This document shows positions 1 to 11,540 of a DNA stretch of 64,000 bases, one piece after another (the stretch's first letter is position 1; each line of letters begins with the position of its first letter). The position numbers and the translations under genes are program-made. The notes beneath the pieces are model-generated. The model saw only the letters and a list, made by a program, of their open reading frames with translations. It had not been told where the DNA came from and did no database searches. Origin of the DNA: Talinum fruticosum (taxonomy: Eukaryota; Streptophyta; Magnoliopsida; Caryophyllales; Talinaceae); assembly GCA_021018815.1 (NCBI GenBank), contig JAITYX010000076.1, forward strand, positions 1,364,001 to 1,428,000, read 5' to 3'.

Positions 1-655
1 AAGAAAAATATATACAATTAAGGTTGGTCAACTGTCTATGCTTTAGATATTTGACCGCAAAAGAAGAAGACGACGACGACTTTTCACTGTAGGGGCGGGT
101 AAATCAAAGACTTGCATGTACCACGGGTCAAAATTCATCTGCTTTGACTTTTTCTCTTTTTTTTTTATTTTTTCCTTTTTGTGAAAACTACTAAAAGTGT
201 AGATCACATACTTTTTTTCTCAAAATTTTTGAGCTACTGATCGGTAAAAAAAAAGAAAGAAATACTTTAGAATATATTTTTTTCTCTTTTTAATTTCCCT
301 TTACCACACTAGAGAAGCAACTCATCACTACATATGTGTGATTCTAACATAAATCTTGCAATTAAAAAAAAATTGAAGAATGGCAAACTCAAATAAGTAT
401 CACAATGACTTGTGGTTTGATTTAAGGAGTTATATGCTTGATTTTTGTTTAAAATCAATTGTGTCAAACATTTGGATCATTTGATAACACTCTATGGATC
501 GTTTCGATCATGTGGATCACTTGTATATATGCTTGTTAACATCCATTATTAATAGGTGAATCGAATCCGAATTCTTCTACTTTGTATGCTTGAGTGTTAT
601 TATTATATGAAAAATCATAACATGTTATGTGCTTATCTTTTCTTATCTTTCGTTA
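1..655. other. AT-rich intergenic sequence
   Basis: No gene is supported. The stretch contains poly(T) and poly(A) runs and a repeated 'ggatca(c/t)tt' motif near 473-520. The short open frame starting at 556 runs into the Stowaway-like element at 656 and is not a gene. Confidence 0.6.
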
Positions 656-910
656 CTTCTTTCGTTTTACAATCCTCGTCGCTTTTGGGTTGTGATGCAA
701 TACAAGAAAAATATAATATTTATAACAAGATTTGTCTTAAATGAACATGTTGTTATTGTGTTTTATTGAAAATGAAAAATGCGAGAAAAATAATTTAATA
801 AGGATAAGATTGATAACTAATTATTAATATATCATTAGAATTATAATGTAACAAATATTGTGAAATGAAAAAACTAGTTAAAAATGACATAGGGTGTGAA
901 ATAGAAGAAG
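656..910. mobile_element. Stowaway-like MITE (Tc1/mariner type)
   Basis: The element is flanked by TA on both sides (654-655 and 911-912). Its ends are imperfect inverted repeats: the left starts CTTCTTTCGTTTTACAATCC, and the right end, read in reverse complement, starts CTTCTTCTATTTCACACCC. The right half, with 'ttttattgaaaatg' and 'ctagttaaaaatgaca', resembles the right half of the element at 54995-55221, so the two are probably one family. It has no coding capacity, as expected for a MITE. Confidence 0.6.
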
Positions 911-1147
911 TAATTTTTACGGCCTAATCTGAATTACATAATCATATAATTTGTCTATTATGTTTGAAATTGAGGGAAAAATTAATGTCAATGACTTTCT
1001 TTTAAAAATTGAACAAGATTGTGTGTCTGCACTGCTTGCATGCAATTAAATAATGAAAGTACAAAAATGGATGTTAGAAACACCATAATGGACAATGACA
1101 AATCGTTTTCAATGCAATTAAAATGGCCCAGCAACTACAATCATATT

Positions 1148-1239
<92 letters not shown>

Positions 1240-1593
1240 TGAGTAGAAGTTATGTAAGAATGTCACATAAAATTGTCATTCAGATGATAATCAATGATTG
1301 TATAAATAGTAAAGTAATTATTTATATGTCATTTAACAAGTAAATTAAGTAAATTATTAATATAATAAATTATTAAATTATATTAATAAAAACTATCTAA
1401 TTATCAGAAACTCTATAATATAACTATAATAATTATTTATATGTCACAAACAAGTAATTAAGTAAATTATTTTTGAAAAATAAGCATACAGATTTTTAAA
1501 AATAAAAAATCATAATTATTTTTAAATAGAATATATAATTCATACTGCTATTTAGTAAAAGGTGCAAAAGAATTTTGATATATCACTTATCTA
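911..1593. other. AT-rich intergenic with (TTA)n microsatellite
   Basis: An (ATA)n tract turns into a (TTA)n tract of about 90 bp at 1146-1237. The rest is low-complexity A/T sequence with no gene evidence. Confidence 0.75.
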
Positions 1594-1607
1594 TGACAAT
1601 CCTCCTT

Positions 1608-2509
1608 TTTTTTTTTTTTGTGATAATAATAGGAAAAATTCTCATTACATGACTGAAGTATAATTAGTCTCCCTACATGAATCTAGAGGGAGAACATGTT
1701 TTGCTCAAACTTTTAGATCAAAAATGTGTTCAATAGCTGCTGAGTCTTGTGTTTCTTACAATTCTTAGCAAGAAAAGCAATTCTTGCTCTAATCAGTCCC
1801 ACATCTTTGCTTGATATATCTTTTCTCTCCACTCTCTCATTATTAAAGACACTCTTGTTTCTAACCTCCTATAGGCAGTATGTTGAGGTAGATACACAAA
1901 GCATTAGTAATATTCTCTGTATTGGTTTCAGCATCTTCATCTCGTTGGGATAGGTTCTTTACTGAGCTAATTATTATGTATCTTCTCATTGATGATAAAA
2001 CATTTTGTAGTACAGCTTGACTGGTTGCACGTCTATAGAAGAGATGTTCATGATCCTCAGGGCTACTTAAGCAAAGGTTGCAGACTCCATCAAATCACAT
2101 GTTTCTAGCTCTCAATCTGTCTTTTGTGCTGAATTTACCTTGGAGCATCTGCCATAGACAAAAGTTATGTTTGGGGATATTAAAGCTACCCCAAGTTAGT
2201 TGCACTGAGGTGTCTAGGACTATTTAGTAGCCATTTGTATCCAGAGGCAATGGTATAACTGCCAGTTGAAGTTTTGTTCCATTTTGAGTTTCTGTAACTA
2301 GCAGCAAAGGTGTCCCTCAACTTAAGAATTTTCTTCCAGCACCATGTGTCTTGAGCAGATATGTTGGTTGTTCAGATTGAACTTGATTTCAATACAATTC
2401 GTTCACCCAGAGGCATTCTTTATTTGCTGCTATATATGAGAGGTGTTTTGCCACAGTTGCTTTGTTCCATATTTTGCAATTCTTGATCCCCCAATCCCCC
2501 TGCATTTCT
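1608..2509 (-). mobile_element. 5'-truncated LINE (non-LTR retrotransposon) with target-site duplication
   Basis: Minus-strand translation in shifting frames gives the 3' part of a plant LINE ORF2: a 'GIGGSRIAKYGTKQLW'-like segment (the GLGIRDL..WNKA motif), then a degenerate reverse-transcriptase-linked zinc-binding domain (zf-RVT) full of stops. The element ends in a poly(T) run at 1606-1619 on the plus strand, which is its 3' poly(A). The 14-bp direct repeat TGACAATCCTCCTT at 1594-1607 and 2510-2523 flanks it exactly, as expected for target-primed reverse transcription. It is inactive and about 0.9 kb long. Confidence 0.85.
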
Positions 2510-2523
2510 TGACAATCCTCCTT

Positions 2524-5500
2524 AATATGAAAAAACTATACTTAATTATACCTCTCCCATAAAAATTCATATACATAACAATTGAATTTAAAATAATAAA
2601 AAATATAAAAACTATTATTATATGTTTTAACAATTCTGTATGAAATATTTTTTTTACCTCAAATTCTTACAGGGCTAGGGTATAGGCCTAATTACAAAGA
2701 AAAGTCTACTTTAATATGGTGTTCTCTTTCGCTTTTTTCCCCAAGATATATAATTTCATATTCGTTCAATTTATAATAAGTTTAGTGAATAAGTTCAATA
2801 AATAAGTTTGCAATAAGTTATAAATATACAAATTTCAAAATAATTTGATCGGAAATAAGTCCAACAAAGTATATAATAACGATAAATAAATTTAAAAAAA
2901 AAAGGACTTACACTATAAACTATTTATTTATGAAGACATTTGAATCTTATTATTTTTATAATCACGTAATAAATTTTGGGGACAATAAGCTTGGATACTG
3001 TAAGATTGTTACTACTTTCAAATTATATAAAGTTGTGCTATTATCTACAACTACAACTACAACTTTATATAAAGTTGCATTATATATAAAAAATTTAAAA
3101 ATACACTTTCGTCAATAAAATTGATCCTATTAGGATATTATTTATATTCATCAACGAGGTTGATAAATTCTTAAACTTAGTAATTTATATCAAATCCTTA
3201 ATGTTGGTAATTTGTTGATTATAAATCGTGTACGGATCAAATAAAAACACTTTGTTCATATTTTGCTTCAAACCATTTGACATCATTTATCACCTTTACC
3301 TCTATGCACCATCTTTCTTTTTCCCTTTTCTGTATATATCACTTATAATTAAGTAAAAACATAATTGTATCAATAAAATGTACACGAAAAGTACACCAAC
3401 ACGTTCTAATTGATTGATTTTATTTTTTATTCTTAAAATCTTCCTATTTTCATGGTGATATATACCATTCGATTGCGTCGAGTCATGTAAGTGTCAATTT
3501 GATATCTGTTTTGTAAGTATATTTAGAACGATTAATTAATTAACTCTTACAACTCCTTATCGCTCATCAATTTTATATAACTTCTTACCATTCCCGAGAG
3601 TCGTTCTTAATTTAATATTAATTTTTTCTATAACCACATAATTATGGCCTAATTAGATACGGATGATATTTTTTAATCGTCTCCGTCCAGTAGAAAGTAA
3701 ACATCTAAAAATTGATCCCATAGTGAAGGTTCTACTAGCTTCTCTTGGGAGTTAACCCAACTTTACTCAACCATTGCTTTCACAAAATATATAGTCTATA
3801 ATTGACTGATGAAGTCGATTGTGACCACTTCATTTATTTCCATTTATACAAATGGCTTACGCAGCTTCTCTCTGTGTGTGTGTGTGTGTGTTGTGGCATG
3901 CAGTGTGCTTGTTCGTGAGTGTTCTGAATGATTCCTGGTGTGGTGAGTTTCAACAAATTGACAGAAAAATAAGGCACAGGAGGCTGTAGTCTCTTTTCAT
4001 GTGACTGCTAGTACCAGTAATTTTATTCATAGGTTACGCTGTAAACCTAACTGTGAGACTTTGGGGAGAGATTCAGCGAATTTGGCTCCTCATCCCATCA
4101 CTTGATCGCATGCCTTTTTGTTCATTCAACCTCGCTAACAACAACCGTTCAGTTCAACCAATCATCTTTTGCCAATTCTGTCGAATACTTTCTCGCCAAC
4201 ACGGCTTGGAGCGTGGATGGCGTTTGCTCCTCTTCTTCATTTCGAGGCCCCCACCTCTCATGAGATTACAAAACCATTTTAGGGTACTTTGTTTCACCGT
4301 GTATGGCAACTTTTGTAATCGTCAAACCGCTCATAATTACTATCTATTAAGTGTAATTGCCCACAAACGTGGATTGCTAATCATAACAATTGATAAACCT
4401 CGGTAACCGTTCATTTTAACAGTTATTGATGCTAATTAATAATTATACACTTAAACAAATAAAACTTTAATGGTGTTTGTTAGTTTAAATTAGGGTATAT
4501 GTCACCTCAAACCAATTTCCCTCTTTTTATCAAGGGAGTATTAGTCTTGTGTTGTGTTGGCCAAGAGACAATTCTTTTATAAGTTGGAAAGTCCGAGTTT
4601 GACATTCTTATTCTCCATGAACCTTTGACATCAACTGAAATTATTCATGACATAGAGACCCAATTGGATAACCCACATTTAACGTTGCAAGAAAAAATCC
4701 ACCTCTTTTTTCCCTTTCGGGGAGTTTCAACTATTCTTTTGCATGAGCCGTCAATTATATGTATATGGTAGAAGATAAAAGATAAGGCAACAAATTAAAG
4801 TAGTAATAAGTTTTGCGTAAAACCTCTAATATAAAACATATTATAAGATAAGATGAATGTTTTTATAAGAACTTTTAATAATAATAAGGCTAAATGATAA
4901 TTCTTGTGCAATAAGAACAATTGTTTTTTAAACCATTAATTATTTTTTATCTTTTTAATAGTTTTTTATCATTAATAGTTCAATAAGGATAATTAGTTAT
5001 ATAAACATTTATCCAAGTGTCACATGGTCTTGTGCAAGACGGTCACATTCAAAAATTTATTTTTTAAAAAATAAATAACATATTATGTCCTGTATATATT
5101 TAAGTTTCTAAAGGTTTTCCTATAACTATAAAAAGGTTATTTGAAATATTTAACTCGAGAATCTCCTGAATGCCTACCTAGCTGCAGCTGGAGATAGGAT
5201 GAAGAGGACAACTGTGTTAAAAATTCATTTAAACAAAAAAGTTTTTGGCAGTTGGTGATCAAGTTAAAGTTGTTATTCTAACCAATTGTTTACCGCCAAG
5301 TGTTAAAATATAAACCTATTATTTGTTTAAACATATGGTTGGTTTTGTTTGGACACATATGATAAAATGGAATGTACAACCACATGTAATCATCTAAATC
5401 GAAAATTCTATTACGTTCATTTAAGTATCTAATTAGGTAATTAAAAATGTGGGTTTTCTCTTTATATATTAATTACTTTTTTTTACTGCGCATAAAATCT

Positions 5501-6239
5501 TAACTTAGTAGGAATTTGTAGATCATCTTAAATTTAATTTGATTTTTGAAAATATTGTAATCCAATATTCTTTTAATATCTTATTTGAATCAAAAGAAAA
5601 AGCAAATGTATATCTTCTTCATTTAATCTATAGATTAATTTTATCTTAGGAACAAGAAAATATGTAAATCCCCGATAGCAAAACTTATACCATGGATCTC
5701 AATCTATGGATTCGTTGACATGATAAAAATTTGGAGAGAAATCTTATCTTTTTTAGAAAGGGGACTATAAAAAATAAAAATAAATTTAAAAATTAAAATA
5801 AAATATTATTTATAATAATTTAAGTTTATAAACTTAAATTCATGGTATAATTTGTATCTGGAACAGAAATTTCCTTGGAGAATACGGCAAAGCTTTGTAA
5901 GTTTAAGCACGGAGATAGGAATGCCTCGTGATAGGCACGTTCCCTTTGGATAATATGAAGCACAACTAATATTTACCATGCATTGAAGGTATGAAATAAA
6001 CAACAAATAAATGAAATAATGAAAGCCCCTCTTTTCTTTTTCTTTTTTTAATAGGTGAGTGGGGAGGTGGGTATATTGTAGTTGAATTATAAAAACTTAA
6101 TAATAATGCGAATGAAATAGCTGGTAATTTGAGTAATGGGCTCCATTGTAAAGAGATCAAGTGGGCAAGTGGATTTGGTATGCTCCTCTAAACATATATG
6201 GCAATTGGATCAAGTGGGCATGTAATTTTGAAAAGAGAG
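2524..6239. other. Intergenic, AT-rich, no supported gene
   Basis: This stretch holds a copy of a dispersed AT-rich repeat (3348-3520, see 22249-22405) and a (GT)n tract at 3871-3890. A 117-codon open frame at 4053-4406 has no recognisable domain or promoter context and I do not call it. Two copies of 'gatcaagtgggca' lie about 55 bp apart near 6158 and 6213, next to the following LINE fragment. Confidence 0.6.
3348..3520. repeat. Dispersed AT-rich repeat, copy A
   Basis: It shares an ordered series of motifs with 22249-22405: 'caataaaa', then 'attgattgattttatttttt', then 'ggtgatatat', then 'aagt(g/a)tcaattt(g/a)atat'. Both copies are non-coding. The family is not identified; a decayed LTR or MITE fragment is possible. 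Confidence 0.55.
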
Positions 6240-7188
6240 ATTAATTTGAATAATCATTGTCTAAATGCCACCAGAGTGAGGAATCAATCGATCTTTTCGC
6301 TCGATGTCTTCATGTTATAGATATTTAGGAGAAAGTCTATCTTCATAAGTGACTCGATATTAAAATTGGACGGCTTCGCTTGTTGTTTCTTTCTAAGATA
6401 ATTCAAAAGTTTAGGAATCTCAATAAACTAATACAATTAATTCGTGTGGTTTATCCGATTTGGAATATTTGGAAGAGTAGGAATGATATTGTATTTAATA
6501 ACGGTAGGTACAACTCGGTATTTATCATTATTAAAGCTAAGAGATTATGGGCAGAATGGAAAGCAAGAGAAATACTTGATGATCCTTATTTTCCTTCTTC
6601 TTCACATCATTCTCTATCTATATTCCTACCACTTCAAACCATGTTATCAAATGGGTGAAGCCGCTAAGGGATTCATTAAAATCAATTTTGATGGATCAAA
6701 ATCTTCGACGATTGTAGCTGGAGGGTTTGTCATCGGAATCCGAGATGGTAGATTCGTCAAAGTCGGAGTGTCAAATCTAGGGCCAACCTCAATCTTGGTA
6801 GCGGATGCCATCTGTTATGAGAAATAGAGTAAGATCCACTATACGATCAGGATTGCACTCTATAGTTATTGAAGAGGATAATCAAATTATTATTAAGGCT
6901 TTACGTGGGGAATGTTAATCGTCATGGGAGATCCACACCCTTATTCATGATACTCATTAACATCTTAGGAATTGCGGTTATTTCCTTATTAATCATCAAT
7001 TTCGTGAGGATAATAAGGTCGCTGATTGGATAGTTAAAATTGGTCTTTCGTTATCTCATTCCTTGTGTTGGGATTTTCTTCCTTCTTCTTTTTCTTTTCT
7101 CTCCATTTTAGTGGAGGACAATTTAGATATAACCTTTACGAAAAGGGTTGCCTAATTGTTGATGTATTTACCGTTTAAAAAAAAAAAA
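6240..7188 (+). mobile_element. 5'-truncated LINE fragment (zf-RVT C-terminus, RNase H) with poly(A)
   Basis: Translation gives the linker motif 'IWNIWKSRNDIVFN' around 6460-6500, typical between zf-RVT and RNase H in plant LINEs, followed in another frame by 'INFDGSKSS' and 'GGFVIGIRDG' (6690-6750), the start of an RNase H domain. Stops and frame changes show decay. The fragment ends with a poly(A) run at 7177-7188. A possible weak duplication ('taaacatatatgg' near 6189, 'taaacatgcatgg' near 7192) could mark the ends, but I am not sure of it. Confidence 0.75.
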
Positions 7189-10100
7189 TTATAAACATGC
7201 ATGGACAAATAAATCTTATATGATTGGAGTGTTACTACAACACCCTCCCTAAAAATAAAATTGTTATAAATTAGTTAAGAAATTCGAAATTTGGTCAATA
7301 AAATTTGGATATGACTTTTCTTACAATATGATATTGTAAATTTGATTTTCTTTCACTATTTTAAACTACTATTCTTTTAATTATGTAACACTTATTCATC
7401 ATTTGAAATATATGGTCATAAAGGATTTAGGATTGATTGTAAGTTTTTTTAATTTAGTTTAAATGTTAGACTTTATAGATATGGTAGCAAGGGCTTGGGG
7501 ATTCGGCTTTGTCTACATAAATTTTTTTTAATGCTTCCTTCAAATAAAAAAATTTAATAATGGATATTAAGTTAGCTTATTAACTAATACACTCTTCAAA
7601 GTTATTATCAGAAACTTGGTTTCGAAATTTATTATCAGTAACTTTGATTTGAAATCTACTTATATTGATATTTGTACCTCATTTATAAAAAAAAATGATA
7701 ATACATAAATTGAGTCCAATTGCACTTTTATCCATCTAGATTATATATGAATGACTAACTCGACTTATTTTTTAATTTGCAAAATTTATTTATTAATATA
7801 CTCTTTGTTGGTGTAAATATATTATTTATTTATATATTGATATATGTATCTTGGATTGGCGAAAAAAGTCAAGATTCTGTATATGTCATATTATTTTATA
7901 ATTCATTCTTTTTATTTCCTTTATGAATTTGTTGAGGCTGACATGAACTAAGGTTCATGCACCTATCCCTTGTCACCCCACGAGAAAAAAAGAGAGAAAG
8001 AGGCCAACACTTTATTTTTTTTTGAGTATATATATATATATAACATAAAATGATTAAACGTCAAGTAGCTAGCTAGGTAAGGACAAAGGATTTCTATTGA
8101 TGGAGTGAAGTGAAAATAAATAAATAAGTACTCTCACAAATTACATGATTAGAGGGGAGATTGAGACGTGTCGTTGGAACAACTCGGCCCTACACTTTTA
8201 AAAAATTTCAAAAAGTTATAGTGATTGAGTGTATACTACAATTACGATAATTATTGTAATTTTTTTTATCCTAACAGTGTATATGTATTTAATTACACAA
8301 TTATTTTTTTACTTTTATTAAATTTTAAAAAATTTAAAAATAAAATAATTTTTTAAAAGTTTTGATTAAGATCATTAATTATAGTGGTATTTGGTAGTAT
8401 TTACTTACTCCCTTCCTAAAGAACATAATGTAAAAAAATGAGATTCTATTTTATTAATAATTATAAATATTTTTTAATCGAAAAAATATAATTTTAATTT
8501 TTCTAATATGAAAATAATGGGAGATCAAGATTTAAGTATGACACATATATGATTGATATTCTTCTAATTATGGTGATTGTATATATAACGATAACCACCC
8601 AAAAATTTATGTTAATTATATCGATAATAATAACAATATAAATATGAGTTGATTCAAATAATTTTTTTCATTAGTAAATTATAGTTTTGTTGTTTTACAT
8701 TTGAAGTCATGTAAATAAAGAATTTTTTTTTAAAAGTCTGCCTTATATTACCAACATTAATTCGAGTTGGATTAATGAAAGATCTCACAAAATAAAAATA
8801 AAATAAATTATAGTGTTGTTGAGAATTGTGGGCAGAGACATTTTCACATTAAGTAAATTTTCAGTTAAGTATACTTATTAAATGGGGTAATCATAATCGT
8901 GAAAAACAATACTACTTAAGATTTTATTGAGTAGCATAAGATTAGATGTTGATTGATGTAATGTTATAAGAACTAATCTTGATATTGAGATTATAATTCT
9001 AGAGCCTACGTGCTTGATTAGGGAAGATGTAGCTCAGTTTTGGCCGGCAGTATTGAAAGAGCCAATTATCTATGTTATATTCAAACCAGACCCCGTGATA
9101 TAGCACAATTCGAAGTTATGATTTTTTTATTTTTTTTTTGTATAGAGTTATGAAAATAGAGAGTAATTTTAAAAAATAAAAAAATTTGTACAATAACTTG
9201 GGTTTATAGATCTGGATTTGGGTAATAGTATATGACTTAGTTGTTTTTAGGGGGTTTCTTATTCCGTAGTATTTATATTTTTAAATATGAAAAACACATT
9301 TTGTAAGAAGATGAAAGATTAGCAAATAGAAAATTAGTTTGGTTAGAATAATGTAAAACTATTTGTTAACAGTATATTTGTCATTTGTCTCATTTGGTAA
9401 AATATTAACTTTTACACCTCAGCTGCCGGGGGAAAAAAAGGGAAAAAATGGTCCTAAAATAAAAGTTGAGATGGCGAAACAAAAAGTGGGTGCATAGCCC
9501 ATTTGTTTGTCCATTAAAGAAGGCCCAGAAGTGGTCGACCAAAGTGGGCCATGTGAAATCTCTTAGGGCCTTGAAGTATGGACTTTATTCATGTGTTAGA
9601 ATTTGAAGTCCACCATATATGCATGCAATGAGATTTTGTATTTTATCCCCATCACCTTCAAACTTATAATTTATTCATGATCCGATCCGTCTTCAACAGC
9701 CCATTTGAATTGCTCTGTGATGCAACAAAGTGCCAATTATACAAACATGAGAAGTTGTATATAATTGTCATATTTAAAAGCCTTCTTTTGAGGGCATGTT
9801 TGTTTCAGTATAGCGTTTATGCTACTTACCGTTCCTTGCTTTGTATTATGCACCTTATTACAACTGCTTACTCCTCTCATACTGTCCCTTGGTTTTCATT
9901 ACCGTCAGTCGACCACTAGATTATATTGTTTTTACTTTGAGTCCTATAATAAAATTCAAGTCAAAAGGTTTTATTTTAGAATTTGCTAACACCTTTTTGG
10001 TGTTTTTTTTGGATTTTAATAATTATACTCGGAAAAATAATTAAATGTTTGCAACTTCTCATGTGGGGGAACATGAACATTTCCTTGTTAATTAATTAGT

Positions 10101-10248
10101 AGCACTTGAAACATTTTCCATTTTAAAGTTTTTGTTTACTAAAATCTGAGAAAGCCTTGAGAGGTGAGACATTTATATGGTCGGTCCACTTAGCTTAGAA
10201 ACATAACATAGCATTAAAGTAGGCATTGAGACAGCAATAATTGGAAGG
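7189..10248. other. Intergenic, AT-rich, no supported gene
   Basis: No coding or RNA gene is supported. It contains many A/T runs, a short (TA)n near 8029-8042 and a weak tRNA-promoter-like stretch near 9025-9110 that I rejected. Confidence 0.6.
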
Positions 10249-10370
10249 AGATGCATCACTGAGACAGCCCCACGCCATCAAACAGATGAATGTACAAAAC
10301 TATATAACAGAGATGCATCACTGAGACAGCCCCACGCCATCAAACAGATGAATGTACAAAACTATATAAC
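10249..10370. repeat. 62-bp perfect tandem duplication
   Basis: The unit starting 'agatgcatcactgagacag' occurs at 10249-10310 and again at 10311-10370, the second copy cut at 'tatataac'. I see no mismatch between copies. It lies about 1.2 kb beyond the stop codon of the subtilase gene, with no coding relation to it. Confidence 0.9.
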
Positions 10371-10721
10371 AAAAACTCCCTCCTCCCTCTCCCCTCTCTC
10401 TCCTGAGTCCTGCACCAATCATGCAGTAAACTAATATCAACCCTCAACAGTTTCAAAACCTCTTTTTCGTGCTTACTTTTTCCACCATTTCCCAAAAAAA
10501 AAAAAAAAAAAAAAAAACCAAAATTGTTTAAGTATAAGGGCTATTCAAAAAGTTTGGCCCTCCCCTTTGTTTACTTTCCTTGATTTTCCCACTTTTGACA
10601 AATCCAAGACCATCATCACTCTTCATTTCAAAATTCAATCAACATAATTCTAATCAACTTCTCTCTCTCTTTTTTTTTCTAAAAAAACTATCTACATATG
10701 AATATCTTACCTAGTCATAGT

Positions 10722-10838
10722 TTTCCTACTTCATTTAACTGTAAGGAATTGTAAATTAGTTATAAAAAATTATAAAAATATATAAAAAATTATAAAAAGT
10801 TGTAAAATTGTAAGTTAAAACTAAAAAGAACAGGATCT
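10722..10838. mobile_element. Small MITE-like element
   Basis: The ends resemble imperfect inverted repeats: left 'cttcatttaactgtaag', right (reverse complement) 'ctgttctttttagttttaac'. The interior is rich in 'ttataaaaa' and 'gttgtaa' motifs. It resembles 18268-18425, whose ends are 'ttccatttaactttaac' and 'gttccatttaagctgtaag'. No coding capacity. Confidence 0.4.
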
Positions 10839-11540
10839 TAGTATTATAAATTTGAATATGAATAACGATACTTGTGGGTGGATAATGGGGAGATGGAGCA
10901 TTTAAAATAATTATGACTCGATTGGGTGGCACCCAACATGTTCCCTGAATGGGACCTCATAAATTTGACAATTCATATATGAAATGGTGTGGTCCGAAGA
11001 GATGTTTACTCGAACCCTAAGCCCTTTCCACATCACATATTATAAACTACCACAACAATGTTTGGTCTCCTTGACCCCATGGACATGGAGCCCCTTCCTT
11101 TGCCTAGTATTGTTCATAAAATTACAAACCCTTTTTAACCGAACAAATTTTAGGCGACTAAAAAACAAGTACAATTTCATTATGAAACAAGCACATGGAA
11201 AAAGCTTACAATCTTTTTTTTTTTTTTTTTGTTTTTCTCTGTTATTCTAATTCTGACAGAACCCTTCATTACATTTTTTACAAAGCTCATATGACACCTG
11301 AGATTCTCTCTCTCTCTCTCCATTCTCCTTCTTCCTTTCTTTTTTTTTTTTTTTTTTTGTTTTTGTTTTTAATTTGTATGTTTTCTGAAGTAGAAAACAC
11401 CCTGCAAAGATTCTCATCATAATCCCAACAAACCCCCATAATAATAAATACTATAATACATGACATTTTTTTAAGGGAAGGAGAATTCCCACCAAAAACA
11501 AATATTGATTAAAAAAAACCACCCAAAATTGCTAATTCTT

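Noticed and set aside
4053..4406. 117-codon open frame
   Set aside because: No domain, signal, splice or promoter support; the composition looks like random AT-rich sequence.
9023..9110. tRNA-like segment with an A-box-like 'tagctcagttttgg' and a weak B-box-like stretch
   Set aside because: The B box is poor and no acceptor stem or anticodon arm can be drawn.
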